From positions 992,001-1,056,000 of the forward strand of contig NZ_PCOC01000001.1 in assembly GCF_002975205.1 (NCBI RefSeq): a DNA stretch of 64,000 bases. Direction: 5' to 3'. Within the stretch, counting starts at the first letter, position 1. Every line of letters begins with the position of its first letter. The notes below the pieces were generated by a model. That model worked only from the letters and a program-made list of their open reading frames with translations. It was not told where the DNA came from and did not search any database. The stretch comes from Ochrobactrum vermis (lineage in GTDB: Bacteria; Pseudomonadota; Alphaproteobacteria; Rhizobiales; Rhizobiaceae). The translations under genes and the position numbers were made by a program. Positions 1 to 9,091 of this stretch are shown one piece after another.

Positions 1-1398
1 TGGCGCGATGGTAGTTCTGGTGAAACGGTTGACGTCCTGAATCCGGCGACCAACGATGTTATCGGACATATTGCTAAAGCCACGACGACCGATCTTGATG
101 ACGCTTTGGCAGCAGCCGAGCGCGGCTTTGAGATTTGGCGCAAGGTATCGGCCTTTGATCGTTATAAGATGCTGCGCAAGGCCGCAGATATTTTTCGGGC
201 TCGCGGAGAGAGCGTTGCGCGCTTGCTCACGATTGAGCAGGGCAAGCCTTTGGCGGAAGCACGTGCCGAGGCTGCTGCGGCAAGTGACCTGATCGACTGG
301 TTTGCAGAAGAAGCGCGGCGTAGCTATGGGCGTATCGTTCCGCCACGTTTTGCAAATGTGATGCAATCGGAAGTCAAAGAGCCGGTTGGCCCGGTGGCTG
401 CGTTTACTCCTTGGAACTTTCCAATAAACCAGTCGGTTCGCAAAATATCTGCGGCTCTGGCGGCTGGTTGCTCCATCATTTTGAAAGCTGCTGAAGATAC
501 GCCGGCAGCACCGGCCGAACTGTTGCGCGCCTTTGCTGATGCTGGTTTGCCTGATGGTGTTATCAATCTCGTTTATGGCGATCCGGCAGAGATCTCGTCT
601 TACCTCATCCCTCATCCGGTGATAAAAAAAGTGTCGTTCACGGGTTCGACGCAGGTGGGAAAACAGCTTGCGGCGTTGAGCGGCTTGCACATGAAGCGGG
701 CCACGATGGAGCTTGGCGGACATGCGCCGGTTGTCATCATGGCTGATGCAGATGTGGAGCAGGCAATCAAAGTGGCAGCGGCTGCCAAGTTCAGAAATGC
801 TGGACAGATTTGCATCGCACCCACTCGGTTTCTGATTGAAGAACCAATCTACGATCAGGTGATCGAAGGTCTCTCAACTTATGCCCGTTCGTTGAACGTC
901 GGAGACGGTCTGGATGCCGACACGACGATGGGACCGCTGGTCAATGCACGCCGGGTCAACGCCATGGAGCGATTGATTGGTGATGCGAAGGAACACAAGG
1001 CTACAGTGGTTGCGGGCGGCGAACGCATCGGCAATCGCGGCAATTTCTTTGAACCGACGATCCTTGCGGATGTGCCACGTGATGCGGCAATCATGAACGA
1101 AGAGCCATTTGGTCCGGTGGCACTTCTCAATAGCTTTCAGTCACTTGACGAAGCTTTGGTGGAGGCCAACAGGCTCAATTTTGGTCTTGCAGCTTATGCA
1201 TTTACTGGATCATCGGCCAATGCTGCAAAAATCTCTTCATCCGTTCGCAGCGGAATGATCACTATCAATCATTACGGGTTGGCACTGCCGGAAGTGCCTT
1301 TCGGTGGCATCAACGATTCCGGTTATGGAACCGAAGGCGGCGCCGACGCTCTGGATGCTTATCAGAATACGAAATTCGTTTCGCATTTGCAGGGATGA
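1..1398 (+). CDS. NAD(P)-dependent succinate-semialdehyde-type aldehyde dehydrogenase (5' end outside window)
   Basis: Oxidises an aldehyde, most likely succinate semialdehyde, to the acid with NAD(P)+ in the cytosol. The reading frame is open from base 1, so the start lies outside the window. In window numbering the general base is Glu237 (MELGGH) and the catalytic cysteine is Cys271 (NAGQIC). Their spacing of 34 residues equals that in E. coli GabD, and the offset suggests only about 17 N-terminal residues are missing. The TPWNFP and FTGSTQVG cofactor motifs are present. The family is clear; the substrate is inferred from general GabD resemblance and could be another semialdehyde. No partner gene is visible downstream. 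Confidence 0.85.
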   Translation, partial: WRDGSSGETVDVLNPATNDVIGHIAKATTTDLDDALAAAERGFEIWRKVSAFDRYKMLRKAADIFRARGESVARLLTIEQGKPLAEARAEAAAASDLIDWFAEEARRSYGRIVPPRFANVMQSEVKEPVGPVAAFTPWNFPINQSVRKISAALAAGCSIILKAAEDTPAAPAELLRAFADAGLPDGVINLVYGDPAEISSYLIPHPVIKKVSFTGSTQVGKQLAALSGLHMKRATMELGGHAPVVIMADADVEQAIKVAAAAKFRNAGQICIAPTRFLIEEPIYDQVIEGLSTYARSLNVGDGLDADTTMGPLVNARRVNAMERLIGDAKEHKATVVAGGERIGNRGNFFEPTILADVPRDAAIMNEEPFGPVALLNSFQSLDEALVEANRLNFGLAAYAFTGSSANAAKISSSVRSGMITINHYGLALPEVPFGGINDSGYGTEGGADALDAYQNTKFVSHLQG

Positions 1399-2019
1399 GT
1401 CCAGAGTTCGTTTCTCGTTACTAATCCTGGACTATGAGACCGAAGCGAAGCGCGTCCCTCAAGGTAATTCTCTGTCAAGTATGAGTCTTAGAATCATACT
1501 TGAAGATGAATCGCTTTACGGGATGCAGACGGGCGCAGATCAAAATAAACTCTCGAAGTGATGAAGCCGACTGAACATAACACTGAAGCAAAGTACGTTT
1601 TCGAAACGTTTGTCACAACAGTTTTTTGTCGTAATATTACGTGCAAATTTTAGAAAGCTAGCTCATTCAATATATTGCAGTGTATCATATCAATGATGCT
1701 CGGAGAATTTCTATTGAGTCGAATTTTTCGTTCGAGTTGTTTTGTTTTATTGTCCGAATAGGTGATCAGGATAAAGGATTTCGTGTGCAAGTAATGCGCC
1801 ACGAGTACTCCTTTCGCTCGATCCAAGCCGCCTCTGTATGCTGGCACCACCTGTAACAACTGTGCGTCCGCGTTTCTTTGTCTTCGTAATTGCCTTCGTC
1901 CTACCGACCGTGATGTCATGGATCATGCGCTTGACGACGCGCGCATCGACGTCAACGACAGCCATTTTTCCCAGTAATGGTTTTAGAACAATTGCCTATA
2001 TGACCATTGGGCGGAACAA
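1399..2019. other. Intergenic stretch without a convincing gene
   Basis: About 620 bases between the dehydrogenase and the convergent LysR gene. Short open frames exist on the minus strand around 1650-1965, but none has a recognisable domain, a good ribosome site or a family-like sequence. The stretch from 1600 to 1760 is clearly more AT-rich than its surroundings. It may hold decayed sequence; I see no repeat or RNA gene in it. Confidence 0.5.
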
Positions 2020-2961
2020 TCATGCTTGCCCCATACCGATGCCCCGTTGTGGCTTTTGCTCGCTTGCGGAAAGTGCCGCATATTCATCAGCCAGAAAATC
2101 GAGAAGGGCGCGCACAGAAGGCAAAAGTCCGCGGCGAGAAGGAAAGGCGGCATGAATAATGCCGCTGCGGGGTGCCCAGTCGGGCAAAAGGTTAACCAAT
2201 CGCCCGGCGCTCACATCCTCCTGAATAACCATTGTGGGAAACTGACAAACACCGATGCCCTGGAGGGCGGCCAGCCGCAGTGCAACCATATCTTCCGTGA
2301 TCAGAAGCGGTTGATAGGGGATTTCAGCCGTAGCGCCATTCGGACCTAGCAGGTTCCATTCAAAACTGTTTTGCGATGCCCCCCAGGAAAGGCCCGGCAT
2401 GTTGACAAGGTCGGCGGGCACGGCATTGCATCCCTCTTTGACGAATACGGGGCTGGCTACCAGCCGTTGTTCGCTTTCCGCCAGCTTACGGATGATCAGG
2501 TCACTGTCTTCCAGTGGCGGGAAGCGGACACGGATGGCGAGATCGAAGCCTTCACGGATAACGTCCACACGCCGATTTGTGCTTTCCAGATGTACCTTCA
2601 CCTTGGGATATCGTGCCATGAAACGAGCGATCATTTCTCCAACCTGGAAGTAGATGACCGAGGCCGGGCAACTCACCCGCACCGTGCCTTGCGGTTCCGC
2701 CCGCATTCTGTCTATCACTTCCAGCGCGGCATCGGCTTCCACCATCATAGCTAGGCAGTGGCGATGAAACTCCTGGCCGATTTCCGTCACGGCAAACTGC
2801 CGGGTGGTGCGCTGAAGGAGACGAACACCCAGATCGTCTTCCAGCAGGGCGATCCGGCGGCTCAGCCTCGAACGCGGCATATCCAGTTTTCGGGAAGCAG
2901 CGGAAAAGCCGCCTTGTTCCACGACTTCTACAAAAAGACGCATATCGTTGAGGTCAGCCAT
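2020..2961 (-). CDS. LysR-family transcriptional regulator (paralogue 1)
   Basis: DNA-binding regulator with an N-terminal winged helix-turn-helix (about residues 5-60, including SRLSRRIALLE) and a LysR substrate-binding domain behind it. I chose the start at MADLNDM because it lines up with MEDLNDL of the paralogue at 4857-5798; an in-frame ATG 15 bases upstream is possible. It is divergent from the pirin gene, and a perfect 7-4-7 palindrome lies just upstream of its start, the usual place for an autoregulatory site. The paralogue shares long stretches such as HLESTNRRVDVI and IRVRFPPLE. It probably controls pirin and the adjacent hydrolase; the effector is unknown. Confidence 0.88.
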   Translation of the reverse strand: MADLNDMRLFVEVVEQGGFSAASRKLDMPRSRLSRRIALLEDDLGVRLLQRTTRQFAVTEIGQEFHRHCLAMMVEADAALEVIDRMRAEPQGTVRVSCPASVIYFQVGEMIARFMARYPKVKVHLESTNRRVDVIREGFDLAIRVRFPPLEDSDLIIRKLAESEQRLVASPVFVKEGCNAVPADLVNMPGLSWGASQNSFEWNLLGPNGATAEIPYQPLLITEDMVALRLAALQGIGVCQFPTMVIQEDVSAGRLVNLLPDWAPRSGIIHAAFPSRRGLLPSVRALLDFLADEYAALSASEQKPQRGIGMGQA

Positions 2962-2976
2962 TATCGGATCTTTCAT

Positions 2977-2994
2977 TGTCCTGTTTTCAGGACA
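2977..2994. promoter_or_regulatory. Palindromic operator candidate TGTCCTG-N4-CAGGACA
   Basis: A perfect 7-bp inverted repeat with a TTTT spacer, in the divergent region between the LysR gene and pirin. An 18-bp sequence matching it at 15 of 18 positions, with the outer TGTCC/GGACA arms intact, occurs at 6745-6762 upstream of yceI. Location and recurrence suggest a regulator site, probably for the adjacent LysR protein. Confidence 0.5.
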
Positions 2995-3101
2995 GTATAG
3001 CCTGAACTTCGATCTACCGACGCGTTTGTTCCAGATTTATTTTGCTCCCAGACAGTCATTCCAGTGCCTGCATGGCAACAAAGTAAATTGGGAAGATCGA
3101 G

Positions 3102-3968
3102 ATGAGACAGGTTATCGGAGTTTATAGCAGCCCGTCGGCCCATTGGGTGGGAGATGGATTTCCGGTCCGCTCCATGTTGTCCCATGCGACAATGGGCGAG
3201 CACATCGGCCCCTTTCTGCATCTGGATTATGCCGGGCCGGAACAGTTCGCGCCTGCATCAGTGCCGCGCGGCGTTGGCAGCCATCCCCATCGCGGTTTTG
3301 AAACAGTGACCATCGTCTATCAGGGCGAGGTTGAACACCGCGATTCCACCGGAAGCGGAGGCGTGATTGGTCCCGGTGATGTACAATGGATGACTGCCGC
3401 CGCCGGAATTATGCATGAAGAGCGCCATTCGAAGGCATTTACCGAACAGGGAGGCACGCTGGAAATGGCGCAGCTCTGGGTAAATCTTCCTGCCAAAGAC
3501 AAGTCCGCACCTGCCGCCTACCAGTCGGTACTCGATCGGGATATCCCGGCCGTGACCCTGCCGGATGACGCCGGAATTGTCCGCGTCATAGCCGGAAACT
3601 ATGCCGGGCATGCCGGACCAGCACGCACCTTCACACCGATCGATTTATGGGACCTGCGCCTGAAGCAGGGGGGGAGCGTTGTGCTTGATCTTCCTGATCA
3701 ACATACGACCGGTCTGGCAATCTTGCGCGGAATGATCACCGTCAACGGCAACAGATCGGCAAGGGATGCGCAATTCGTTCTGCTCGACCGAAAAGGCGGC
3801 TGTTTCCAGGTTACTGCTGACAGCGACGCAACCGTCCTTCTGCTGAGCGGTGAACCGCTTGGAGAGCCCGTCGCCATGCGTGGCCCTTTCGCCATGAACA
3901 CAAACGAAGAATTGCAGGATGCCTTCGCAGATTTCCGAACAGGGAAATTCGGCGCCATTCCTGCCTGA
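3102..3968 (+). CDS. Pirin family protein
   Basis: Bicupin of 288 residues, the normal pirin length. The N-terminal cupin carries the conserved metal ligands His61 and His63 (HPHRGFE), His105 and Glu107 (GIMHEE), so a bound Fe is expected. Bacterial pirins are reported as quercetin dioxygenases or redox-sensing partners of metabolic enzymes; which applies here cannot be told. It is the first gene divergent from a LysR regulator and lies about 95 bases upstream of an isochorismatase-fold hydrolase, probably in the same transcript. A short inverted repeat (CGTGGC/GCCACG, 3977-3998) sits in that gap. Confidence 0.9.
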   Translation: MRQVIGVYSSPSAHWVGDGFPVRSMLSHATMGEHIGPFLHLDYAGPEQFAPASVPRGVGSHPHRGFETVTIVYQGEVEHRDSTGSGGVIGPGDVQWMTAAAGIMHEERHSKAFTEQGGTLEMAQLWVNLPAKDKSAPAAYQSVLDRDIPAVTLPDDAGIVRVIAGNYAGHAGPARTFTPIDLWDLRLKQGGSVVLDLPDQHTTGLAILRGMITVNGNRSARDAQFVLLDRKGGCFQVTADSDATVLLLSGEPLGEPVAMRGPFAMNTNEELQDAFADFRTGKFGAIPA

Positions 3969-4063
3969 TCCATTCTCGTGGCGTCGGTACGAGCCACGGG
4001 TGTCCCCGGACCGGAAACGATTTCGGCCCTGAACAAGTCCATGCCTGAAGAAGGAGACTTAAA

Positions 4064-4744
4064 ATGAGCAGTCCAGCTAACTTTAATGGCCAGCGTCCGG
4101 TTATTGATCCCAACGATGCCGTCATGCTTCTGATCGACCATCAGAGCGGCCTGTTTCAGACCGTTGCAGACATGCCGATGCCTGTCTTGCGCAACCATGC
4201 GACAGCGCTTGCCAAGATGGCGACGCTGACCAAGATGCCGGTCATCACCACAGCATCCGTGCCGCAGGGCCCCAACGGTCCGCTGATCCCGGAAATTCAT
4301 GAGAACGCCCCTCATGCCAAGTATATAGCGCGCCGCGGCGAGATCAACGCATGGGACAACCCGGATTTCGTTGCTGCCGTCAAGGCAACGGGCCGCAAGA
4401 CCCTGATCATCGCAGGCACCATCACCAGCGTGTGCATGGCCTTCCCGGCAATCAGTGCCGTTCAGGATGGTTACAAGGTTTTCGCCGTGGTGGATGCATC
4501 CGGCACCTATTCCAAGATGGCCCAGGAAATCACACTGGCCCGTGTTGTTCAGGCCGGCGTCGTGCCGATGGATACGGCTGCAGTGGCTTCCGAACTCCAG
4601 AAGACATGGCATCGTGACGATGCACAGGAATGGGCTAACGTCTACACCAAGATTTTCCCTCCCTATCAGCTTCTCATCGAAAGCTACATGAAGGCGCAGG
4701 AAGTCGAAAAAAACCACGAACAGCTCGATTCACAACGCGGCTGA
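4064..4744 (+). CDS. Isochorismatase-family cysteine hydrolase
   Basis: Cytosolic alpha/beta hydrolase of 226 residues. Asp25 (LLIDHQSG) and Cys124 (SVCMAF) fit two members of the Asp-Lys-Cys triad of the family; the expected Lys position reads Arg-Arg in [16 protein letters not shown] context. A good ribosome site (GAAGGAGA) precedes the ATG. It is a diverged paralogue of YcaC at 5946-6572, sharing GPNGPL and INAWDN. The substrate is unknown; amide or nitrile-derived hydrolysis is typical of the YcaC branch. A strong terminator follows, ending the pirin-hydrolase unit. Confidence 0.85.
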   Translation: MSSPANFNGQRPVIDPNDAVMLLIDHQSGLFQTVADMPMPVLRNHATALAKMATLTKMPVITTASVPQGPNGPLIPEIHENAPHAKYIARRGEINAWDNPDFVAAVKATGRKTLIIAGTITSVCMAFPAISAVQDGYKVFAVVDASGTYSKMAQEITLARVVQAGVVPMDTAAVASELQKTWHRDDAQEWANVYTKIFPPYQLLIESYMKAQEVEKNHEQLDSQRG

Positions 4745-4761
4745 TTGTGACCGAGACACAG

Positions 4762-4791
4762 AAGGGCGGCAGGTATCTGCCGCCCTTTTTT
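4762..4791 (+). terminator. Rho-independent terminator
   Basis: A perfect 9-bp GC-rich stem (GGGCGGCAG/CTGCCGCCC) with a 4-base loop, followed by six T residues, starting about 20 bases after the hydrolase stop codon. Confidence 0.92.
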
Positions 4792-4856
4792 GGTGCGCGC
4801 TCCTAGAACTGTCTCCGGGTCATTGGTTCACGGACCAGTTTCCCTGCCTGCACGTT

Positions 4857-5798
4857 TCAGTGGGTTTCATCTGCTCCCGGCCAGAAAATACTTTCATCGA
4901 TAGCTTTGCGTTGAGCCGCACATTCCCTTGCCAGAAAGTCGATCAGGGTCCGCACTGAAGGCAACAGGCCGCGCCGCGATGGAAATACTGCATGCACGAT
5001 GCCGGATGCAGGGCGCCATTCGGGCAGGACGGGCACCAGTGTGCCCGCTGCAAGGTCTCGCCAGATCATCATCGTCGGCAACTGCACGATCCCGGCACCG
5101 TCGAGTGCTGCATCGCGCAAGGCCGCCATGTCGTCCGTCAGAAGGCGGGGGCGATGCGGAATAACGGCTCGCTCCCCATTATGCTTTTCAAGCCGCCATT
5201 CATAATTATGGGAGGCCGATGTCCATGCAAGACTTGGCAACCCCGTCAGATCAGCCGGTGTCGTGACCGGCGTTTTAAGAAACCCCGGCCGCGCGACCAG
5301 ATATTGCGAGCTGTCATCCAGTTTACGCATCAGAAGATCGGTTTGCTCCAGCGGTGGAAACCGCACGCGGATGGAAACGTCGAACCGTTCGCTGATCACA
5401 TCGACACGGCGATTGGTGCTTTCCAGATGCAGATCCACCTTCGGATAGGCTGTGAGAAATTTGGCAAATAACGCTCCAAACTGGAATGAAATCAGCGCAG
5501 TCGGGCAACTTAACCGAACCACGCCCTGCGGTTCGTCGCGATGCTGTGCGATGAAAGCAGTGGCGGCTTCCGCTTCGACCAGAACTGCCAGACAGCGGCG
5601 GTAATATTCGCGTCCTATATCGGTGACGGAAAAGTGGCGCGACGAGCGCTGGATCAATCGGACGCCCAGCCGTTCCTCCAGAAGCGCAATGCGGCGGCTG
5701 AGTTTCGATTTTTGCAGGCCGATGGCGCGGCCCGCTTGCGCAAAGCCGCCGTGATCCACCACCTGCACAAAGTAATAGAGATCGTTCAGGTCTTCCAT
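4857..5798 (-). CDS. LysR-family transcriptional regulator (paralogue 2)
   Basis: Regulator of about 313 residues with an N-terminal helix-turn-helix (SKLSRRIALLEERLGVRL) and a LysR effector-binding domain. It is clearly paralogous to the regulator at 2020-2961. The start MEDLNDLYYF was chosen by alignment with that paralogue. It is divergent from ycaC, with a perfect 6-4-6 palindrome two bases upstream of its start codon, which suggests autorepression. Likely target: the ycaC hydrolase. The inducer cannot be predicted. Confidence 0.88.
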   Translation of the reverse strand: MEDLNDLYYFVQVVDHGGFAQAGRAIGLQKSKLSRRIALLEERLGVRLIQRSSRHFSVTDIGREYYRRCLAVLVEAEAATAFIAQHRDEPQGVVRLSCPTALISFQFGALFAKFLTAYPKVDLHLESTNRRVDVISERFDVSIRVRFPPLEQTDLLMRKLDDSSQYLVARPGFLKTPVTTPADLTGLPSLAWTSASHNYEWRLEKHNGERAVIPHRPRLLTDDMAALRDAALDGAGIVQLPTMMIWRDLAAGTLVPVLPEWRPASGIVHAVFPSRRGLLPSVRTLIDFLARECAAQRKAIDESIFWPGADETH

Positions 5799-5799
5799 C

Positions 5800-5815
5800 G
5801 TTCTATCAGTAGAAC
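5800..5815. promoter_or_regulatory. Palindrome GTTCTA-N4-TAGAAC upstream of LysR gene
   Basis: A perfect 6-bp dyad with a TCAG spacer, immediately upstream of the LysR start. It has the same placement and the same 4-base spacer as the palindrome upstream of the other LysR paralogue but a different arm sequence, as expected if each regulator recognises its own operator. Confidence 0.45.
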
Positions 5816-5945
5816 GCAACGTCGATTTTTACAATCTTTTGCACGTTTCGTTGCTGGGATAGCTTCCATTCATCCCACCAACGCCAAACGTTACACGAAT
5901 ATGCGGGTGGCGACCCAATCTCTGACTTCCTGAAAGGAAACGTCG

Positions 5946-6572
5946 ATGACCAAGCCATATGTACGCCTCAACAAGGATAATGTTGCTGTTCTTCTCGTCG
6001 ATCACCAGACCGGCCTGCTGTCGCTGGTACGGGATTTCGACCCGGACAAGTTCAAGAACAACGTGCTCGCCCTTGCCGATCTTGCCAAATATTTCAAGCT
6101 GCCGACTGTTCTGACCACCAGTTTTGAAAACGGTCCGAACGGCCCGTTGGTGCCGGAACTGAAGGAAGCGTTTCCCGATGCGTCTTACATTGCTCGTCCC
6201 GGCCAGATCAACGCCTGGGACAATGAAGATTTCGTCAAGGCGGTGAAGGCTACCGGCAAGAAGCAGTTGCTGATCGCCGGTGTCGTGACCGAAGTCTGCG
6301 TGGCTTTCCCGGCATTGTCCGCCATCGAGGCCGGTTTCGACGTCTTTGTCGTCACCGATGCGTCGGGTACCTTCAATGAAGTAACCCGCCATTCGGCATG
6401 GGATCGCATGAGCGCGGCCGGTGCGCAGTTGATGAGCTGGTTCGGCGTTGCCTGTGAACTGCATCGCGACTGGCGCAACGATATTGAAGGTCTGGGCACG
6501 CTGTTTGCAAACCACATTCCGGATTATCGTAACCTGATCACCAGCTACAACACGATGACATCCGGCAAGTAA
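5946..6572 (+). CDS. ycaC: YcaC-like isochorismatase-fold hydrolase
   Basis: 208 residues, the same length as E. coli YcaC as I recall it, and close to it across the whole chain. Asp19 (LVDHQTG) and Cys118 (TEVCVAF) mark the active site; the C-terminal segment NHIPDYRNLITSY is also YcaC-like. YcaC is an octameric or larger-ring cysteine hydrolase of uncertain physiological substrate. A GAAAGGAAA ribosome site precedes the ATG. It is divergent from a LysR regulator and lies upstream of yceI, though about 330 bases and a possible operator separate the two. Confidence 0.9.
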   Translation: MTKPYVRLNKDNVAVLLVDHQTGLLSLVRDFDPDKFKNNVLALADLAKYFKLPTVLTTSFENGPNGPLVPELKEAFPDASYIARPGQINAWDNEDFVKAVKATGKKQLLIAGVVTEVCVAFPALSAIEAGFDVFVVTDASGTFNEVTRHSAWDRMSAAGAQLMSWFGVACELHRDWRNDIEGLGTLFANHIPDYRNLITSYNTMTSGK

Positions 6573-6902
6573 TCCACCTGCCACAACATCCGGCCAGCGA
6601 GCCTTGCTCGCCAGAACCGTTCAATGGGAGGCTTTCGTGCCGGCTTAAGTGACATGTTCGCCATGATCGACCTTCTCATCGTTCTGACGGCGCTGGTGAC
6701 ACTTTTCATGCGCCGTCCGCGGCCCAGATTCAGTAGCGGGCAACTGTCCTATTTACGGGACAATGAGTACCGAAATCCGCACTACACAGCGTTGTGCCCC
6801 ACAGCTACTTACAAAGTCATCGAAGCGATGAGTGCTTCTGGCTGCCTTCGCAAATTCGCTGGCATTCACGCTTCACGACTGCATCTCGATAAGGAAATAG
6901 AC
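6573..6902. other. Intergenic region upstream of yceI
   Basis: About 330 bases. The frame running into yceI stays open upstream from 6624 but has no signal-peptide-like or domain-like sequence, whereas a classic signal peptide begins at 6903, so I treat this as noncoding. It contains the palindrome at 6745-6762 listed separately. Confidence 0.5.
6745..6762. promoter_or_regulatory. Second copy of the TGTCC...GGACA operator-like motif
   Basis: 18 bases with arms TGTCC and GGACA, matching the palindrome at 2977-2994 in 15 of 18 positions and with identical arm spacing. It lies about 140 bases upstream of yceI, a plausible operator position. It suggests the LysR paralogue near 2 kb, or another common regulator, also acts on yceI. 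Confidence 0.42.
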
Positions 6903-7469
6903 ATGAGAGTATTTGCACTACCGCTGTTCGCCGTGTTGTTGTCCATCCCGGCTGCTCAGGCGGCAGATTACAAACTGGATCCAACGCATACAAAAGCTGT
7001 TTTCTATATTGATCATTTCAATACATCGACCAACAGCGGCGGTTTCTATGAAATTGACGGCAATATCTCATTCGACGCCGAAACGATGGATGGGAAAATG
7101 GATATTTCAATTCCTGTAAAGACGCTGAATACAGGCATTGCCGGATTCGACAAGCACGTGAAAAGCGCCGACATACTGGATGCGGAGAAATTTCCGACCA
7201 TCGAGTTCAAGTCGACCAAGTGGAATTTCTCCGGAAACAAGCTGGTATCCGTGGACGGTAACCTGACCATGAAGGGAAAGACCCAGCCGATCCAGCTGAC
7301 GGCCACCAAGTTCGGTTGTTACCAAAGCCCCGTCTTCAAAGCAGAAGTCTGTGGCGGCGATTTTGAAGCAACCATCGATCGCACCCAGTGGGGTGTGGAC
7401 TTCCTCGTCAAGGAAGGTATGGCCAAGATGGTCAAGCTTGAAATTCAGGCTGAGGCAATCAAGCAGTAA
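6903..7469 (+). CDS. yceI: YceI family periplasmic lipid-binding protein
   Basis: 188 residues. A signal peptide (MRVFALPLFAVLLSIPAAQA) is followed by a YceI lipocalin-like barrel beginning ADYKLDPTHT, a typical start for mature YceI. Conserved family features include FPTIEFKST and the GNLTMKGKTQP segment. YceI proteins bind polyisoprenoids or similar amphiphiles in the periplasm. The start was chosen for the signal peptide and a nearby AAGGAAA ribosome site. A hairpin terminator follows. Confidence 0.9.
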   Translation: MRVFALPLFAVLLSIPAAQAADYKLDPTHTKAVFYIDHFNTSTNSGGFYEIDGNISFDAETMDGKMDISIPVKTLNTGIAGFDKHVKSADILDAEKFPTIEFKSTKWNFSGNKLVSVDGNLTMKGKTQPIQLTATKFGCYQSPVFKAEVCGGDFEATIDRTQWGVDFLVKEGMAKMVKLEIQAEAIKQ

Positions 7470-7544
7470 ACTGGCACGGTTGCTTTCAATCTGGCTGTAC
7501 AAGTTACATTGACAAGGATTTCGAGCAATCGTCACGAGAGACTA

Positions 7545-7575
7545 TAAAGGGCGGCATTCAAAGTGCTGCCCTTTA
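7545..7575 (+). terminator. Hairpin terminator after yceI
   Basis: A 12-bp stem (TAAAGGGCGGCA/TGCTGCCCTTTA, one G-T pair) with a 7-base loop and a short AT-rich tail, about 75 bases after the yceI stop. The T-run is weak. Confidence 0.6.
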
Positions 7576-7579
7576 TATT

Positions 7580-7674
7580 AGAGCGCATCCCGAAAAGTGT
7601 GAAACGGTTTTCGGAACAAGATGCGCGTTAAAAAAAGTTTGAGCGACGATCTGATCCAATCAGATCGTCGCTCT
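7580..7674. repeat. Intergenic palindromic repeat, full copy (type AGAGCGC)
   Basis: Two hairpins in tandem. The first is built from GCGCATC...GATGCGC enclosing CCGAAAA...TTTTCGG. The second is a perfect 15-bp stem (GAGCGACGATCTGAT at 7641-7655 with its complement at 7659-7673) and a 3-base loop. Related copies or halves are at 30544, 34195, 36468 and 37998. This is a dispersed noncoding repeat family; it may also terminate the convergent lrgB transcript. Confidence 0.85.
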
Positions 7675-7706
7675 AAGAAGTCCTTTTTTCTGGCTGGACG
7701 ATCCGC

Positions 7707-8423
7707 TCAAAAAATAAGTTTCACGAGCAGGGGAACCACAAGCGACGTCGCAATCGCGTTCAGGGCCATGGCAATCCCGGCAAAAAGCCCTGCCGTTTCA
7801 TCGACATCAAAAGCGCGCGCTGTTCCGATGCCGTGCGACGTCAGTCCAACTGCAAATCCCCGCGCGGCATAATCTGTTATCCGCATCGCATTCATGAAAG
7901 GGGTGACGACAAGTGCTCCGATGATACCAGTCAGTATGACCAGTACTGCGGTTAGTGACGGTGTACCGCCAAGTGTCGAAGAGATCGCCATGGCCACGCC
8001 TGCCGTTGCCGATTTTGGCAGGAAAGAAATCAGCACCTCATTGGAGAGATTGGCCCATTTGCCCATCACGACGATGGAAAGAACTGCAAAGAAGGAGCCG
8101 ACGACTAACGCTGCCCCCATCGGAATGAGCGCTTTTCGCACCTGATGCCATTGGCGGAATAGAGGCACTGCGATGGCGACGGTGGCTGGACCAAGCAGGA
8201 AGTGGATAAACTGGGCTCCCTCAAAAAACCTTGCATAGGGAACATCGAAAATCACAAGCAGACTGGAAAGCAGCACGATGGAAATCAGAACAGGATTGGC
8301 CAGCGGATGGCGCTTCAGCCGGACTGAAATGTGCGTTGCCACGATCCAGGCGCATAAGGTGAGTGTCAGCCATAGCAACGGCGAGGCTGAAAGATAAACC
8401 CATAGTTCAAGCGGATGTTTCAT
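7707..8423 (-). CDS. lrgB: LrgB/CidB family membrane protein
   Basis: 238 residues with about seven hydrophobic segments, typical of LrgB. The conserved core PKSATAGVAMAIS...GGTPSLTAV is present, and the C-terminal half has the HGIGTARAF motif. It works with LrgA, encoded 4 bases upstream. Family roles include holin/antiholin-like control of lysis and, in plants and some bacteria, export of glycolate or pyruvate; which applies here is not shown. Confidence 0.92.
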   Translation of the reverse strand: MKHPLELWVYLSASPLLWLTLTLCAWIVATHISVRLKRHPLANPVLISIVLLSSLLVIFDVPYARFFEGAQFIHFLLGPATVAIAVPLFRQWHQVRKALIPMGAALVVGSFFAVLSIVVMGKWANLSNEVLISFLPKSATAGVAMAISSTLGGTPSLTAVLVILTGIIGALVVTPFMNAMRITDYAARGFAVGLTSHGIGTARAFDVDETAGLFAGIAMALNAIATSLVVPLLVKLIF

Positions 8424-8427
8424 AGCA

Positions 8428-8787
8428 TCATCTCCGCCCCATGACGCGCTGCACGAGAACGAAGGTCCAAACGGTCACCGCCAATGTGAGGACTGCGGAG
8501 ACAACCACAATTGCGAGAATTGCGGTGGCTTGTCCCTGGATTTGGTGCCACATGGCCACGACCCCGACGCCGGCCGGCACGAAGAGCAGACCGAGATTGC
8601 TGAGAAACCCATCCGCCGCCGTTTCGGCTTCGGCAAAGATATTCCAGCTGAACATCTTGCACAGTTGCATGGCGACGAACAGAAGCACGAGCCCCACAAC
8701 AGGCCCCGGTATGGGGAACCCGCTCAGGAAGATGATGCTTTCGCCAAATAGCTGGAACAATAATAGAAGCGCTATACCCTTGATCAT
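8428..8787 (-). CDS. lrgA: LrgA/CidA family holin-like protein
   Basis: 119 residues with four predicted membrane helices. The family signature FPIPGPVVGLVLLF is visible at about residues 24-37. It is the first gene of an lrgAB operon, only 4 bases from lrgB, so translation is probably coupled. No LytSR-type or LysR-type regulator adjoins it; the upstream 300 bases separate it from a divergent flavoprotein gene. Confidence 0.92.
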   Translation of the reverse strand: MIKGIALLLLFQLFGESIIFLSGFPIPGPVVGLVLLFVAMQLCKMFSWNIFAEAETAADGFLSNLGLLFVPAGVGVVAMWHQIQGQATAILAIVVVSAVLTLAVTVWTFVLVQRVMGRR

Positions 8788-9091
8788 TAAGGCTTCGTCT
8801 CCGGTTAAAGCATTTTCAATAATTCAGGCAAAACGGAAATACTCCATAATCGTAATAGCTAAGGTAAACGACCGACAATCCCGCAGTCTACATGGTCGGC
8901 GGTGATAGTGTTTTTCTGATTTGAGCGAATATTTACTCATAGAGCTATTCCGTTCAACAGGCACTTTCAGGATACCGGGTTTCGATAATGTGCCTTCTTG
9001 TATCCTGACAGGCAGTACCGATATTACACTCAGTTACTAATATATACCGCTAGGTGTCAGATATTCACCTGCGCCTCAAGGAGAGAACGAT
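8788..9091. other. Divergent promoter region, no gene seen
   Basis: About 300 AT-rich bases between lrgA and the LLM oxidoreductase. It must hold both promoters, but I cannot identify a convincing operator or -35/-10 pair with confidence. Confidence 0.4.

Noticed and set aside
1650..1965. Short basic frames on the minus strand, considered as an insertion sequence fragment
   Set aside because: No transposase motif, inverted ends or target duplication found; left as intergenic.
3698..4717. 339-codon minus-strand frame across the pirin end and the hydrolase
   Set aside because: It spans two genuine plus-strand genes and the gap between them; no domain is visible.
6624..6902. Upstream extension of yceI as a fused membrane domain
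   Set aside because: A clean signal peptide and ribosome site at 6903 fit the family; the extension has no conserved pattern.
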